This document shows positions 23,445-33,089 of a DNA stretch of 64,000 nt, piece by piece. Under the pieces are notes generated by a model. It was given only the letters and a program-made list of their open reading frames with translations, had not been told where the DNA came from and searched no databases. The position numbers and the translations under genes are program-made. The DNA is from Orobanche coerulescens. Lineage: Eukaryota; Streptophyta; Magnoliopsida; Lamiales; Orobanchaceae. Location: the NCBI GenBank assembly GCA_033398695.1, contig CM065802.1:79842096-79906095 (forward strand). The letters run 5' to 3'. Each line of letters starts with the position of its first letter. Within the stretch, counting starts at the first letter, position 1.

Positions 23445-24158
23445 CTTACCTTTAAGGTCCTTAACTTGTGGTCCAGTCCGCTTCTTGCTCTTTTTCTTCT
23501 TATTCTTAGACTTCCGAAGTCCAGAATAAATCACAAGGACAGACTCCTTCATCCGCGGAGTCTTCATCTGAGATTGAGCGGTCACCAGTTTGTTCATTAG
23601 CCCAGCTAAGTTACATGCAATCTCATTGCAGTTGAAGTTTATAACAAACTGTGAGAAGGAATCAGGGAGAGACTGAAGGATAAGGTCGGTTTGGAGAGAA
23701 GTATCCAGTTTAAAATAAAGAGCCTCCAATCTCTCGATCATGGATGTCATTTTGAGGATATGTTCCCCAACCTTCTCACCTTCCGTCATCCTTGCACCGA
23801 ACAGTTGTTTGGATATCTCATATCTAGCAGTTCTGTTGTGCTCACCATAAAGTTCGGTTAAGTGAGATAGAATCTGCCTAGCAGAAGTCATTTTCTCATG
23901 ATCTCTCTGAAGCTCATTAGACATAGAAGCCATCATGTAAGCACGGACTTTTATGTCATCCTTTACCCACTTTTCGTGGTTTTATATCTCTTCCTGATTG
24001 GCTCTGGTCCGCACAAGAGGCGCCGGAATGTCCATCTCCAAGACGTATCCCAGTGCCTCTATACTGAGGACAATTATTAGATTGTGGAGCCAATACACAA
24101 AGTTAGGTCCAATCAGGGTGTTCTTCTAGAGTAGAATTGCGAGTGGATTCATTGTCAT
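23445..24158 (-). pseudogene. Copia-1 gag, N-terminal part
   Basis: On the minus strand, a likely start at 24158 gives a copia-type gag N-terminus. It contains FVYWLHNLIIVLSIEALG, then (after a stop near 23988) KWVKDDIKVRAYMMASMSNEL, and the UBN2/gag-polypeptide region up to QMKTPRMKE and a Lys-rich stretch. The long open piece is 23936-23445, where the reading frame runs into Gypsy-1. The frame resumes at 5038 once one ttgcc is removed. In-frame stops (TAG near 24128, TAA near 23988) show decay. Gag would form the particle shell. Confidence 0.88.
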
Positions 24159-25754
24159 ATTGAGAGTTATGTCTGCATTAAGTATAACAGATTTAATTAG
24201 TGACTCGTTTAATTATGTTCTGAGTTAAGGTCTTTTCTATTCTTGTTACCCAGCTCCCACTATTTTTTATCGGAACAACACACTCCCATATGAAAATCCG
24301 GAAGTATCGTCGCACTACTTCATAGTGGTGATTGAGTTCTTTATAAATCTTAATAGAGGGCAACCGAACAAGTTTCTAGTCTATTAATTTTTATAAAGTG
24401 GTGTCCAACACCAAGCCATCTAATGGATAATTCGATCTTCTTTTTCCCCTTGTTCACTCCCCTCAACCTATACGGTTTCTATGGTTTGTGAACAAGTTAA
24501 GTTTATACCATCGATGCAAATCAGTTTCACAATTGAATCTTATCCGGCAACCTATCAGGTTTCTAGGGATAAAATTTTCTCCAACTGAAGGCATCCAATG
24601 CGCTTCTGGTAATTAATCCGTCTTCCCCGAACGATTACCCCGATAACTCGGAAGCATAGCACATCTGGTTTGGATTTTAATTTCCCGAAAACTCGATGGA
24701 GGGAAGGAAAATCTTGAAACCTTATAAACTTAATAATTTGTTGTGGGAGAATTTTCGAGAATAACGTTACACTTTGCACATTAATCATTTTTACCGCGTT
24801 TGTGGCATTCATACAATATGAAACAACCATTCACAACCTAGTTGTTACCAACATGTGGTTCATGGACCGTTCCTAGAAAACAAACACTCCGTAATCTAAT
24901 TACAAGTCTTCGTCTTGAATCTTCCTCTTCTCGAAACGGATCTTCCTCCGGTCTTCGTCATTACATATAAATTTTACATTGAAAATTGCAACCTAGATAC
25001 AAATATTTCTAGTAAAATAAATAGGCTTAAAACGGCCTTTACAACCCAATCGAATAAAACGAACGATTCAAAAACTAAGTCTACGAACAACATCCCCATT
25101 CAAAAGCATTCATCCAATAAATACTAAAAAAATGGAAAGCGTAGAGATACATTGATCCAATCAACAATACGAACTGATCCAATCGATTCACACAATCTGT
25201 AATATGAAAACATTCAAAATAATTCGGTCGATCACAAGTATTCCAATAAATCAATTTTTCCTTATAAAACGAAATACCACAAATCATTTTAATCATATTA
25301 AATCTAATTTAAAATGTGGGAAATCATTTTTAGGAATACACGAAGCAAACAAGCCCGAAATGGGTCCAAAATGGGCTGAACCGCGCCCGAAACGCCACCA
25401 GGCAGCATGCGGGCCCCTGACCACTGGCCGCGGCCCCAATCTGAGAACCATGCCATTCGGCCGCACCACTGGTGCGGACCCTGCTTTTGGACCCCTCCCG
25501 GACCGTCCAACGGCATTTCGGGGCTAGTTTTTCGACCGGATATCCAATATATATATTCTCCAGCATTCATATCTTCAATATAAATCATATTTCCAAGAAA
25601 TATAAGATTTATATTTAGATATAAACTTACGAAAAATACAACTATAACGAACGAAAAACATATACCACGATTATGACTAAAATAATTCCAAATCATTCAC
25701 CATCTAATCAAGCATTCCAAATGCTAATATCGTATATACGATCGCAAGACCTAC
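24159..25754. other. Copia-1 leader, non-coding
   Basis: About 1.6 kb between the 5' LTR primer site and gag. It is mostly AT-rich, with a GC-rich patch at 25375-25530 containing ggccgcggcccc. No convincing domain is seen in any frame. An unrecognised insertion within it cannot be excluded, since copia leaders are usually shorter. Confidence 0.55.
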
Positions 25755-25766
25755 GCTCCGATACCA
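25755..25766 (-). other. Copia-1 primer-binding site
   Basis: Minus strand TGGTATCGGAGC lies next to the end of the 5' LTR. It is the plant tRNA-Met-type site with one substitution (CGGAGC for CAGAGC). Confidence 0.8.
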
Positions 25767-25767
25767 C

Positions 25768-27751
25768 TATTGGGATTCGGTGCCTAAAACGAAGGCCCAG
25801 CGGGAGCGGTAAAACGAAAATTAATTCGATCCGAATCCCTACGAGGATCGATCGAGCTACGTATATACGAATATATAAACGAAAAACAAGAGTTATAAGA
25901 AACTCACCCTTGAAATTCGTTGATTAAATGGTAACCTTATCTTGAGCTATTCCCCAAGCTTTGATTAATCTCTACGAATCCAATCCGCTCCAAGCTCTTG
26001 AACGATCCAATGCTGAAAGCACCGCGTCTCTACTTGCTACGCGCCGGAAAAACGAACGGGATGACTACACCTTGCTATCCTCCAAGGATACGGCTAGAGC
26101 AAGTTTGTAGGAGCTTGCTAATCAAGATTACAACACTCTAAGTGTTTAATCTATATCTCTCAATATTTCCTCACAAAATTTCTCTAAGAAAATTATGAAG
26201 AAGAATAATAAGAAAAGTGAAGACTTGAGAAAATGATTTCTCTCTCTCTAGCTCTTGATTCTCACGAGTGGAATTGGTTTAGGAGAGGTTGAGAGATGTC
26301 TTCATTTATTCTCCTACCAAATCCCACACAATCACTTTATCATAAGAGATATCATATCTCTTAGGTGATTAGTCTTCACCCACCAAAGCATGACAAAGAC
26401 TAAAGGTAAAAGATCAAAAGTGGGGTCGGCCTCTAGAAGGAATCCGACGAGTTCGGTTCGTTTCGGACTCCCGAGAGTCCAAACAGATAAACTCCGATTC
26501 CGTTCTGATGTATTTATATCGATTAATTAATCCAATTAATTAATCATATTAAATACATAATAACATAATTAATTTCTCCAAGAAATAATTATATTCATGA
26601 ATTAAATTAATCACCCGGTAATTTATTTAATTAATTAGGCCGTAAATTAATTTATCCAATAAATCAATTTAGACACTCAATGTCCCAAATTAGATATCCA
26701 ATATCTAATATTCATAATGAGAGATTAAGCTCGATTAATTCCATCGTCAATCCTATTGCGCGACTCGGTAGGTTCGTCTCAGTCAGCAATGGGAGGAACC
26801 AAAGAGTAGTAGCACCACCTAGCCAGCCTGGCGACCTACACTGTACCCCAACTGAGAACGAATGATTGGGATCATTCAAGAACTATTCTGTCGTGAATAC
26901 CATTATACGTATAAACCCTTCTTTCAAATGTCCCGATCAAGTTATAGGGTCATAGTCAGTCAAACCCTATCTGTACTTGACGATATGCATGCGTTAATGC
27001 AAAGACTTATGATCTCATTGAGCCTCTCGTGTATCCAATACAACTAGCTCCAATGCTTTGGCCAAAGACTTATGATATCATCTGCCAATAACCGCATAGG
27101 ACATGTAACCCGCTCACTAACGGGAGAAAGAATTCTATCTTGGTATTCAGTAGGACCTGCTACTTGCCCGTTAAGATGCACATCGAGGTTGACCCCCACC
27201 TCCCGGTTTATAGGGTCGAACTACTCTAATGAAAATCTTAACGTCACAAGCACATCCCTACTAAATCCTCAAGTCGAAGGTTCACGAATACCTATCACAA
27301 CCTTTCGATTTCGTCATTGACTATCCCGGAGTGAAATCCGTGTGACGAATCGAGGGTGAGTCGGTTCGAGTATACTAATCCAATTAGCATACCTATAACG
27401 TGTGCTCCCACTAACCATTAGTGTTCGACGGGCACTCTCCATGTCAAAGAACACGTCATACAAGTCTTCACATTAACTTAACGCCCATTCAAGTTTCATC
27501 GACTTGCGAACGATTAAGTATTTGAGCTATAAACCTTTCCAGTGCCGACCCCCTTATCCAATAAGGAGTGGAACGTTCTGCTCTCAAATACACGAACTAG
27601 TTTCTATATGTATATTTACGAGTTAGGAATGCCAGTAACTGCCAGTAAATAAATAAACATCCATTGACTTATATTAATGATTTACATAATTACAAGTACA
27701 ATGCCCTCACTCAATATCCTCTGAGTGGCATTCGAGGGCATACACCTAACA
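25768..27751 (-). repeat. Copia-1 5' LTR
   Basis: 1984 bp. On the minus strand it starts TGTTAGGTGTATGCCCTCG and ends in GAATCCCAATA. It is the partner of 54359-56340 (1982 bp), with high similarity throughout. A TATA-like TATAAATA (minus strand, 26511-26518) sits where a U3 promoter is expected. A duplicated aaagacttatgat phrase at about 27000-27075 is absent from the other copy at the first position. The next base on the right starts the older split LTR. Confidence 0.9.
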
Positions 27752-28323
27752 ATTTCATCCATGTAGACTTCAGTCATTTTCTTTCCACAACTTATGCATG
27801 CTTGTTAATTTCCTGGTGGGGCACTTCATCTTTATATAGCTGGACGAAGGTAGCCTTTCACCAATATGACCGTGGGAGGTTTGTGAGATTCTTGACATCC
27901 CTGAAATCATGGCTTTTTGGATATGAAAGACTTTCCTTTATCAGTTTTTCATTTAATGCGGGTCTTCCCTCTTAGCTGCCAAACTCTTCTTTTGTCAGAC
28001 GCCATTTAATACATATCACATCTTTATTAAATACTTTCACACTTGCTCCAATAATTTATGAATAAATATTCACCCAGTCTAATGGATCTTCAGTGTACCT
28101 TATTGAGAAGTGCTTTGCTCTAACATTTACTTGCCATCTGTAAAGTCTACAACGTACCGCTGTATCTTCTCTACGGTACCCTAACTATCTGTATGCTTGA
28201 TATCTGCTACTGGACTCCAGGGTCCTTCTTGTTGTAGTTTCTGACTATCGTAGTTTCTGACTACTGTAGAGCTACACTGTATGTTTTCCACTTATCAAAA
28301 CTCGCGGAGGATTTATCCCAACA
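27752..28323 (-). repeat. Older LTR, U3 half (split by Copia-1)
   Basis: This segment begins right at the Copia-1 LTR border and ends at ggatttatcccaaca, a typical LTR end. On the minus strand it has a promoter-like GCTATATAAA (27831-27840). Its complement is 53641-54358, which begins tgttggtccc and ends at the other side of Copia-1. Joined, with one 5 bp duplication removed, they make an LTR of about 1285 bp. No internal region of the parent element was recognised next to either half, so it may be a solo or truncated LTR. Confidence 0.65.
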
Positions 28324-29243
28324 ATTCTACATATGGAGAGGTCCTATCATAAAAATAAATTTAGTTTCGTTATCATTTGAAATTTAAAACTAATGAACCT
28401 ATAATTAGCACATTCGGCATGGAGGAAGACGATAATGTCAACGCGTATGCTAATTATTTTAGAATTTGGATCAATTATGGAGACCAATTTGATTTTATTT
28501 TAAAATAAATCAAATTTAATCACTTTGTTATTTAGCCTTAAGTTTTTAATTTTCTCCTCCTAGCATGCAATAAAACATATCATGCAAACATTCACACATG
28601 CCATACATCGAATACAGTAAAAACCAAATTAAATACAAGGATAATAAAATTATCCAATTATCATGGTCTTCGTCCACGAGTTGAACCCAAGAAAAACTTC
28701 GACTTGATATCTCTAACTATATCAAGTATCTCGTCACTCCTCTCCGGCCGGACAATGGATATCCATAATCAAAATTTTCACTTTTTATGCAAAACAATTT
28801 AAAATAAAAAAAATCAATTTTAAAATCTCGGCTCTCCCACGGACGCAACGACCGGCGGTGAAACGGACCGGACCGAACACCAAATGGACGACATCAAACC
28901 GGCCTGGATCAGCCCGCCCGCGGCCCGCGGCATGCATCTCGGAGCTGCTCGGTAAGCAGTCGTGCACTGCTCGGCATCGCCCATCACCTTTTGCCCAGCC
29001 GCGGCAAACCAGCAGTCCGACAGTCCTTTGCTTAATTTCATCGTGATTTTGATTTTTCCAAATTCGGTTATAATTTCATATTAAACAAAATACATCGACT
29101 TGCATAAATAATAAAAAAAATCATTACATGCCTCAAAACCTGGCCAAACCAACAATTGCAAAAATAATAAAAAATATTTACATAACCATGTAATTGCTAG
29201 TAATTAATTATCAAAATTAATTAAAATAGCAAAAGCCTAAAAA
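28324..29243. other. Non-coding stretch, probable internal region of an LTR element
   Basis: AT-rich sequence with one GC-rich island (28840-29000) that includes cccgcggcccgcggc and cagccgcggc. It lies on the 3' side of the minus-strand primer-site-like sequence at 29244, so it may be the interior of a non-coding LTR element, but no gag or pol is visible and no second LTR was found to the left. Confidence 0.4.
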
Positions 29244-29259
29244 CCTGGCTCCGATACGA
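29244..29259 (-). other. Primer-binding-site-like sequence
   Basis: Minus strand TCGTATCGGAGCCAGG resembles the tRNA-iMet primer site (TGGTATCAGAGCCAGG) with two changes. It lies next to the LTR-like segment beginning at 29262. Confidence 0.6.
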
Positions 29260-29261
29260 GT

Positions 29262-30700
29262 TGAACGCAAAATTTAAAATAATTTATAAATACATTTTAC
29301 GCATCCATGAGCACAAGTTTTATTTAGGCATGCTAATTAATTAACTATTAAGATTAATAATCAATTTAAATGTTATTATTAATTATTTAATAATATTACT
29401 TGGTGAAAACAAATATCCTAATCTAGATCATGAGATCATATAATATTTACCTTTCAAGTGAACTGGTTGTTTTTTATTTCTTCTTCAAAAAATCTTCTAG
29501 AGTATATCACCGCCTTAATCCGGAGGTTGTGTGGGCAACGAGCTATCGGGTCTTGCTTGACTTCAGGATGGATCAACCGTTTTGTTTCTTCCTCCCAACC
29601 TTTCATTTTTCTTTTTCTTCAAGTAATTTCAATTACTATCAGAATTAAAGTGTTATCTCAATTGTGGAATCAAATACACAAGATCCATAATCAATCAGTA
29701 AGAAGAAAAAATTGAAATTTCTTTTGTCTAGAATTAGTGATCGGCCGATCCTCTCCCCATAATGTCATATTTATAGGTTTTGGGCTACTATAGTGATCTT
29801 AAGGAGGATTAGGGATAGGACTCCTAGTATAACCCAACCTTCCATATTAAGCCCTTCCTAATGGTTGAGTTTACTAATATCAATTCAATTCACTAAAAAA
29901 TTGATATTGCACTTCCAACCCAAATCCCAAATTACCAAATCGCGCTCCTTATTTACTGTATTTAAGATATCGAATGTCTATTAATTAATTTAAATTCTTG
30001 TGTTGTAATTAATTAATTGCTTGTCTAGGAGTAGTACCACTCGAACCTTATTACTATATCGAAATTAAATCCATCTACAGAGTTTAATATAGTAATCATT
30101 CTCGAGCTCCTCAAGGGGACATCATCAATCCACTCTAGTCAGGACATGATTTCTACTTACAATATTAATTATCATATAAATAATATTATTGCCTAGAATA
30201 CGAAGCATATCGAGTCAATCACTATGACTCTCACCCATGGTAAATCAAAGCAATAATTATTATAAGTATAAAATTAAATATTATATAGTAGAATTAAGAA
30301 ATTATAATTATCGAGATTTATGTTCTTCTTACGGTCAGTATAGAAGACACTATCTCATTGCGATCTAGTTCAACGTATGCAAATACGAAAATGCATGTTA
30401 ATAGTCAAGACGAACTAATCTCAGGCATACACTACAACATTTTCACATATTTTTTTAATAATTATATAGGTCGTGAACGATTATGTTATTTTATAAGGCA
30501 CCGATAATGTGACATTCCACGTGACACCAACATACAATATTATCTGCTATATAAAATAAATAGACAATACATTTGCATAGCCATAACATGCATTAATATG
30601 CAAAACGTATCACAAAATGTAATTAATATTCTCATAGGTAGTTACAGGAACATAAGGTAATACAAGCATAATGTATGCTTTGCAGTATACAAGCCTAACA
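29262..30700 (-). repeat. Putative LTR of a non-coding retrotransposon
   Basis: On the plus strand the segment starts TGAACGCAAAA next to a primer-site-like sequence and ends GCCTAACA. On the minus strand it begins TGTTAGGC and has a strong TATA-like CCTATAAATATG (29766-29777) about 0.93 kb in, as in an LTR promoter. No partner LTR or target duplication was found, so limits rest on the TG..CA ends only. It contains a CACGTG box at 30518-30523. Confidence 0.55.
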
Positions 30701-31119
30701 TTCAGGCACCACCACCACCTCCATTTATAATTTACAAACTCCCGCCTCTTCTTCACAGCCTCGGGACAATGACATGCAAGACTGTAGTAATCATTCTCCT
30801 ATCTTTAAGAATTTGATTGATTTAGGTGGATTCTAGTTGTGTTTGTACTACTTTTTGCATGTAAACATATTAATACTAAATATTTATCTATTTATACTTG
30901 TATTCATTAATGTTGGTGGACCTCGATAGACTTTAGCCGACGGACCTCGACCCACCGGACTTTAGACGACCGCCAAGCATCTTAACCGCGACATATAACT
31001 TTTGCCGATGACATATGACTGTCGACTAAAAGGTCGACATTAATAGTGTCAATGGGTTGAGTCATAGTTTTATGGGTTCGTCAAATAAATATAATAACAT
31101 TTATGTGGTCCCAAAAAGA
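30701..31119. other. Upstream flank of the Em gene
   Basis: About 420 bp without a recognisable transposon or gene. It has CATGCA at 30773-30778 and TGCATG at 30856-30861. These match the RY core used by B3 factors in seed promoters, but they are six-base words and could be chance. A CCACC run is at about 30708-30722. Confidence 0.5.
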
Positions 31120-31323
31120 TACTCCCTCCGTCCTACCGATCTTGGTTCATATTTCTTTTTGGGCCGTCCCAACATACTTGATCATTTCCTTTTTAATACA
31201 CTTTTATCTCTCACAACTTTAAGTAATATATATTCATGCTATCACTTTATACACTATTTTTCAGCTTTTCTTAAATTCCGTGCCGAAAAACAAATGCTCA
31301 AGATAGGTGGAACGGAGGGAGTA
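31120..31323. mobile_element. Stowaway-type MITE
   Basis: A 200 bp element (31122-31321) starts CTCCCTCCGTCC and ends GGAACGGAGGGAG, giving good terminal inverted repeats, flanked by TA on both sides (31120-31121 and 31322-31323). The CTCCCTCCGT terminus and TA target are hallmarks of Stowaway elements mobilised by Tc1/mariner-type transposases. It has no coding capacity and lies about 340 bp upstream of the Em start codon, where MITEs often occur. Confidence 0.93.
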
Positions 31324-31556
31324 TATGGTATTCGTAAAATATGAATATTATTTTTGCTTATATGATATAAATCCTTGCACCAAATGAAAGAATATATATA
31401 AGTACAATAGCCGTCATATAGACATATGAGTATATAAGAGTGTACTTATTGCTCAAATAAAAAAAGTATATTCAAGCATGATTTAAACACCAGATGACTC
31501 AAGTATAAAATCTGTTTATCGTGCTCAAGTATCGTGTTTCATATCCATATTGTCGC

Positions 31557-31564
31557 TATATAAT
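31557..31564 (+). promoter_or_regulatory. TATA box of the Em gene
   Basis: TATATAAT lies 97 bp upstream of the start codon, a plausible distance for a plant core promoter with a leader of about 65 bp. No ACGT-core ABRE is present between the MITE and the start codon, which is unusual for this abscisic-acid-regulated family. Confidence 0.6.
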
Positions 31565-31660
31565 CCCCGTTCTCTCCTAGTGATCGTACTCATTGTCGCT
31601 ATCGTGAATCGAGAGCAAAACCAAATTGTGATTTACAGTTACATCTCAGTGTTTCTTATT

Positions 31661-32051
31661 ATGGCTTCACAACAGGAAAGGGCCGAGCTTGACGCCAAGG
31701 CAAAGCAAGGAGAGACTGTGGTTCCGGGCGGCACCGGCGGCAAAAGCCTGGAGGCTCAGGAACACCTTGCTGAAGGTAGTGAGAGATTATTTTGTTCCGT
31801 TGTTTGTTAAATATTATAACCTTAAACCTCGGTTTCCGGCTAATAATTCCAAGTTCACTAATGATCACTTTTTTTAAATCTTATTTTGAAAAGGGAGGAG
31901 CCGAGGAGGGCAGACTAGGAGGGAGCAGCTGGGAACAGAAGGCTACCAGGAAATGGGCCGCAAGGGTGGGCTGAGCACTGGTGACAAAGCTGGAGGCGAG
32001 CGTGCGGAGGAAGAAGGAATCGAGATCGACGAGTCCAAGTTTAGGACTTAA
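31661..32051 (+). CDS. Em-like LEA group 1 (LEA_5) protein, two exons
   Basis: Em proteins are small, very hydrophilic, mostly disordered proteins that accumulate in the cytoplasm of maturing seeds and protect against water loss. Exons are 31661-31775 and 31894-32051. The 118 bp intron has GT (31776) and AG (31892-31893) and splits a Gly codon. The spliced frame encodes 90 residues with no stop or shift. Family marks are [18 protein letters not shown] near residue 17 (the small hydrophilic plant seed protein signature), one copy of the 20-residue Em motif with [10 protein letters not shown] and [20 protein letters not shown], and the C-terminus IEIDESKF. Length fits single-motif Em proteins (about 92 residues). 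AATAAA follows at 32100. It is the only intact host gene seen in the window and is surrounded by transposons. The conserved frame suggests it is functional. Confidence 0.93.
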
Positions 32052-32099
32052 TCCCATAAAGGAAGCATATATGATGCTACGTAGTGGTCATTGTCTGTC

Positions 32100-32105
32100 A
32101 ATAAA
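32100..32105 (+). terminator. Polyadenylation signal of the Em gene
   Basis: AATAAA lies 49 bp after the stop codon, with T/G-rich sequence downstream (32140-32230). It is a likely 3'-end signal. Confidence 0.6.
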
Positions 32106-32528
32106 GGGTGGGAATCGTACGAGGTTTGGGATAATTAGGGTGCTGTTTGTTTGTCTTATCTTCTGTCCGTCCACTGTGTAGTAGTTTGTTTGGAACTTTT
32201 AAGTATGTAATCGAGTCAAAGTAGGTTTTTCTCATGTATTTATTGCGTCAGAGGTGTTCTAGTGTGACATGAGTTTTATTAGTGTAAAGTGATATGTTCT
32301 GTTGGTTCCATTTTGATGGTTGGTGTTTGGCTCTTACTTTTTGGTCGCTTGAACATCTCGCTCAATTGGAAAATACGAATTTCACGCAGTCTTTTTTTTT
32401 TTTTGGGCTGACCGAAGATATTTTCAATAGCACTCACGGGCGTAGCAATACGAGTCCCGATAAAATCGGACTTGTCTGATCGTATTGAAGTTAGTAGCTA
32501 CGGAGGAGCCTAATGTCGGAGTAATTTT
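32106..32528. other. Em 3' flank
   Basis: T-rich downstream sequence with a run of 12 or more T at about 32391-32404. No gene or transposon was recognised. Confidence 0.5.
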
Positions 32529-32702
32529 CAAAATATATAAGTATTTTCGGAGTCGACCGGACTCCGAGCCACGGCACAAACCCTTCGGGCCGTGGTACTA
32601 CGCTTGGAAAAGACTCAAAATATATAAGTATTTTCGGAGTCGACCGGACTCCGAGCCACGGCACAAACCCTTCGGGCCGTGGTACTACGCTTGGAAAAGA
32701 CT
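32529..32702. repeat. Perfect 87 bp tandem duplication with two inverted repeats
   Basis: Two adjacent copies, 32529-32615 and 32616-32702, appear identical. Each contains the inverted repeat GGAGTC-GACC-GGACTCC and a second hairpin with CCACGGC and GCCGTGG arms. Identity of the copies suggests a recent duplication (or an assembly stutter). No coding role. Confidence 0.9.
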
Positions 32703-32789
32703 TCCTCGCATCTTCTTTGCGGCACACCGCCGAGCCGCACTGACCGTCGAAGTCACTAAAGATCGATCGACATCAGACTGCAGGCCACG

Positions 32790-33030
32790 ATTCCGGTAGG
32801 TGGGGCCGCGGCCCCTGCCGAGCACCATCCTGCCGAGACCCGCCGAGACATTGCGATCATCATGAGCCGTGGCTCATCCCTGCCGAGCCGCGGCCCCGTT
32901 ATTTTTGGCTGGCCGACTGTACCCTGGGCCGCGGCTTCTGCTGGCCGGGCCGCGGCCCCCTGCCGAGCCCTGGGCGCATTTTTGCGCAGTATGCCGCGGC
33001 ACACTTGGCCCGGGCCGCGGCACACGGGTC
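32790..33030. repeat. CCGCGG-rich GC block
   Basis: At least six CCGCGG sites in about 210 bp, usually within ggccgcggcc, alternating with cctgccgag words. Open frames here on both strands, including a 221-codon frame starting at 32869, are low-complexity by-products. Shorter patches with the same words occur at 25428, 28917 and 28994. Confidence 0.75.
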
Positions 33031-33089
33031 AAAACCTGCAAATTGGCACCTTTATGCAGTTCTTGGATCGGGACTTTCATAAATTCATC

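Larger units (their letters stand above)
4461..27751 (-). mobile_element. Copia-1, 5' half (gag, protease, leader, 5' LTR), host of Gypsy-1
   Basis: This minus-strand Ty1/copia element runs from its 5' LTR (25768-27751) leftward through leader, gag and protease to 4461, where the CACTA element interrupts it. Its gag is cut at 5038/23440 by Gypsy-1, which duplicated ttgcc. Removing Gypsy-1 and one ttgcc leaves the gag frame continuous. The missing 3' half (integrase, reverse transcriptase, RNase H, 3' LTR) is found at 54359-58972 at the far end of the window, also on the minus strand. The outer flank after 27751 is atttc, and the flank before 54359 is atttt. Confidence 0.88.

Noticed and set aside
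25204..25696. Overlapping 107- and 130-codon frames
   Set aside because: They lie in the Copia-1 leader over a GC-rich patch, oppose each other and have no recognisable motif.
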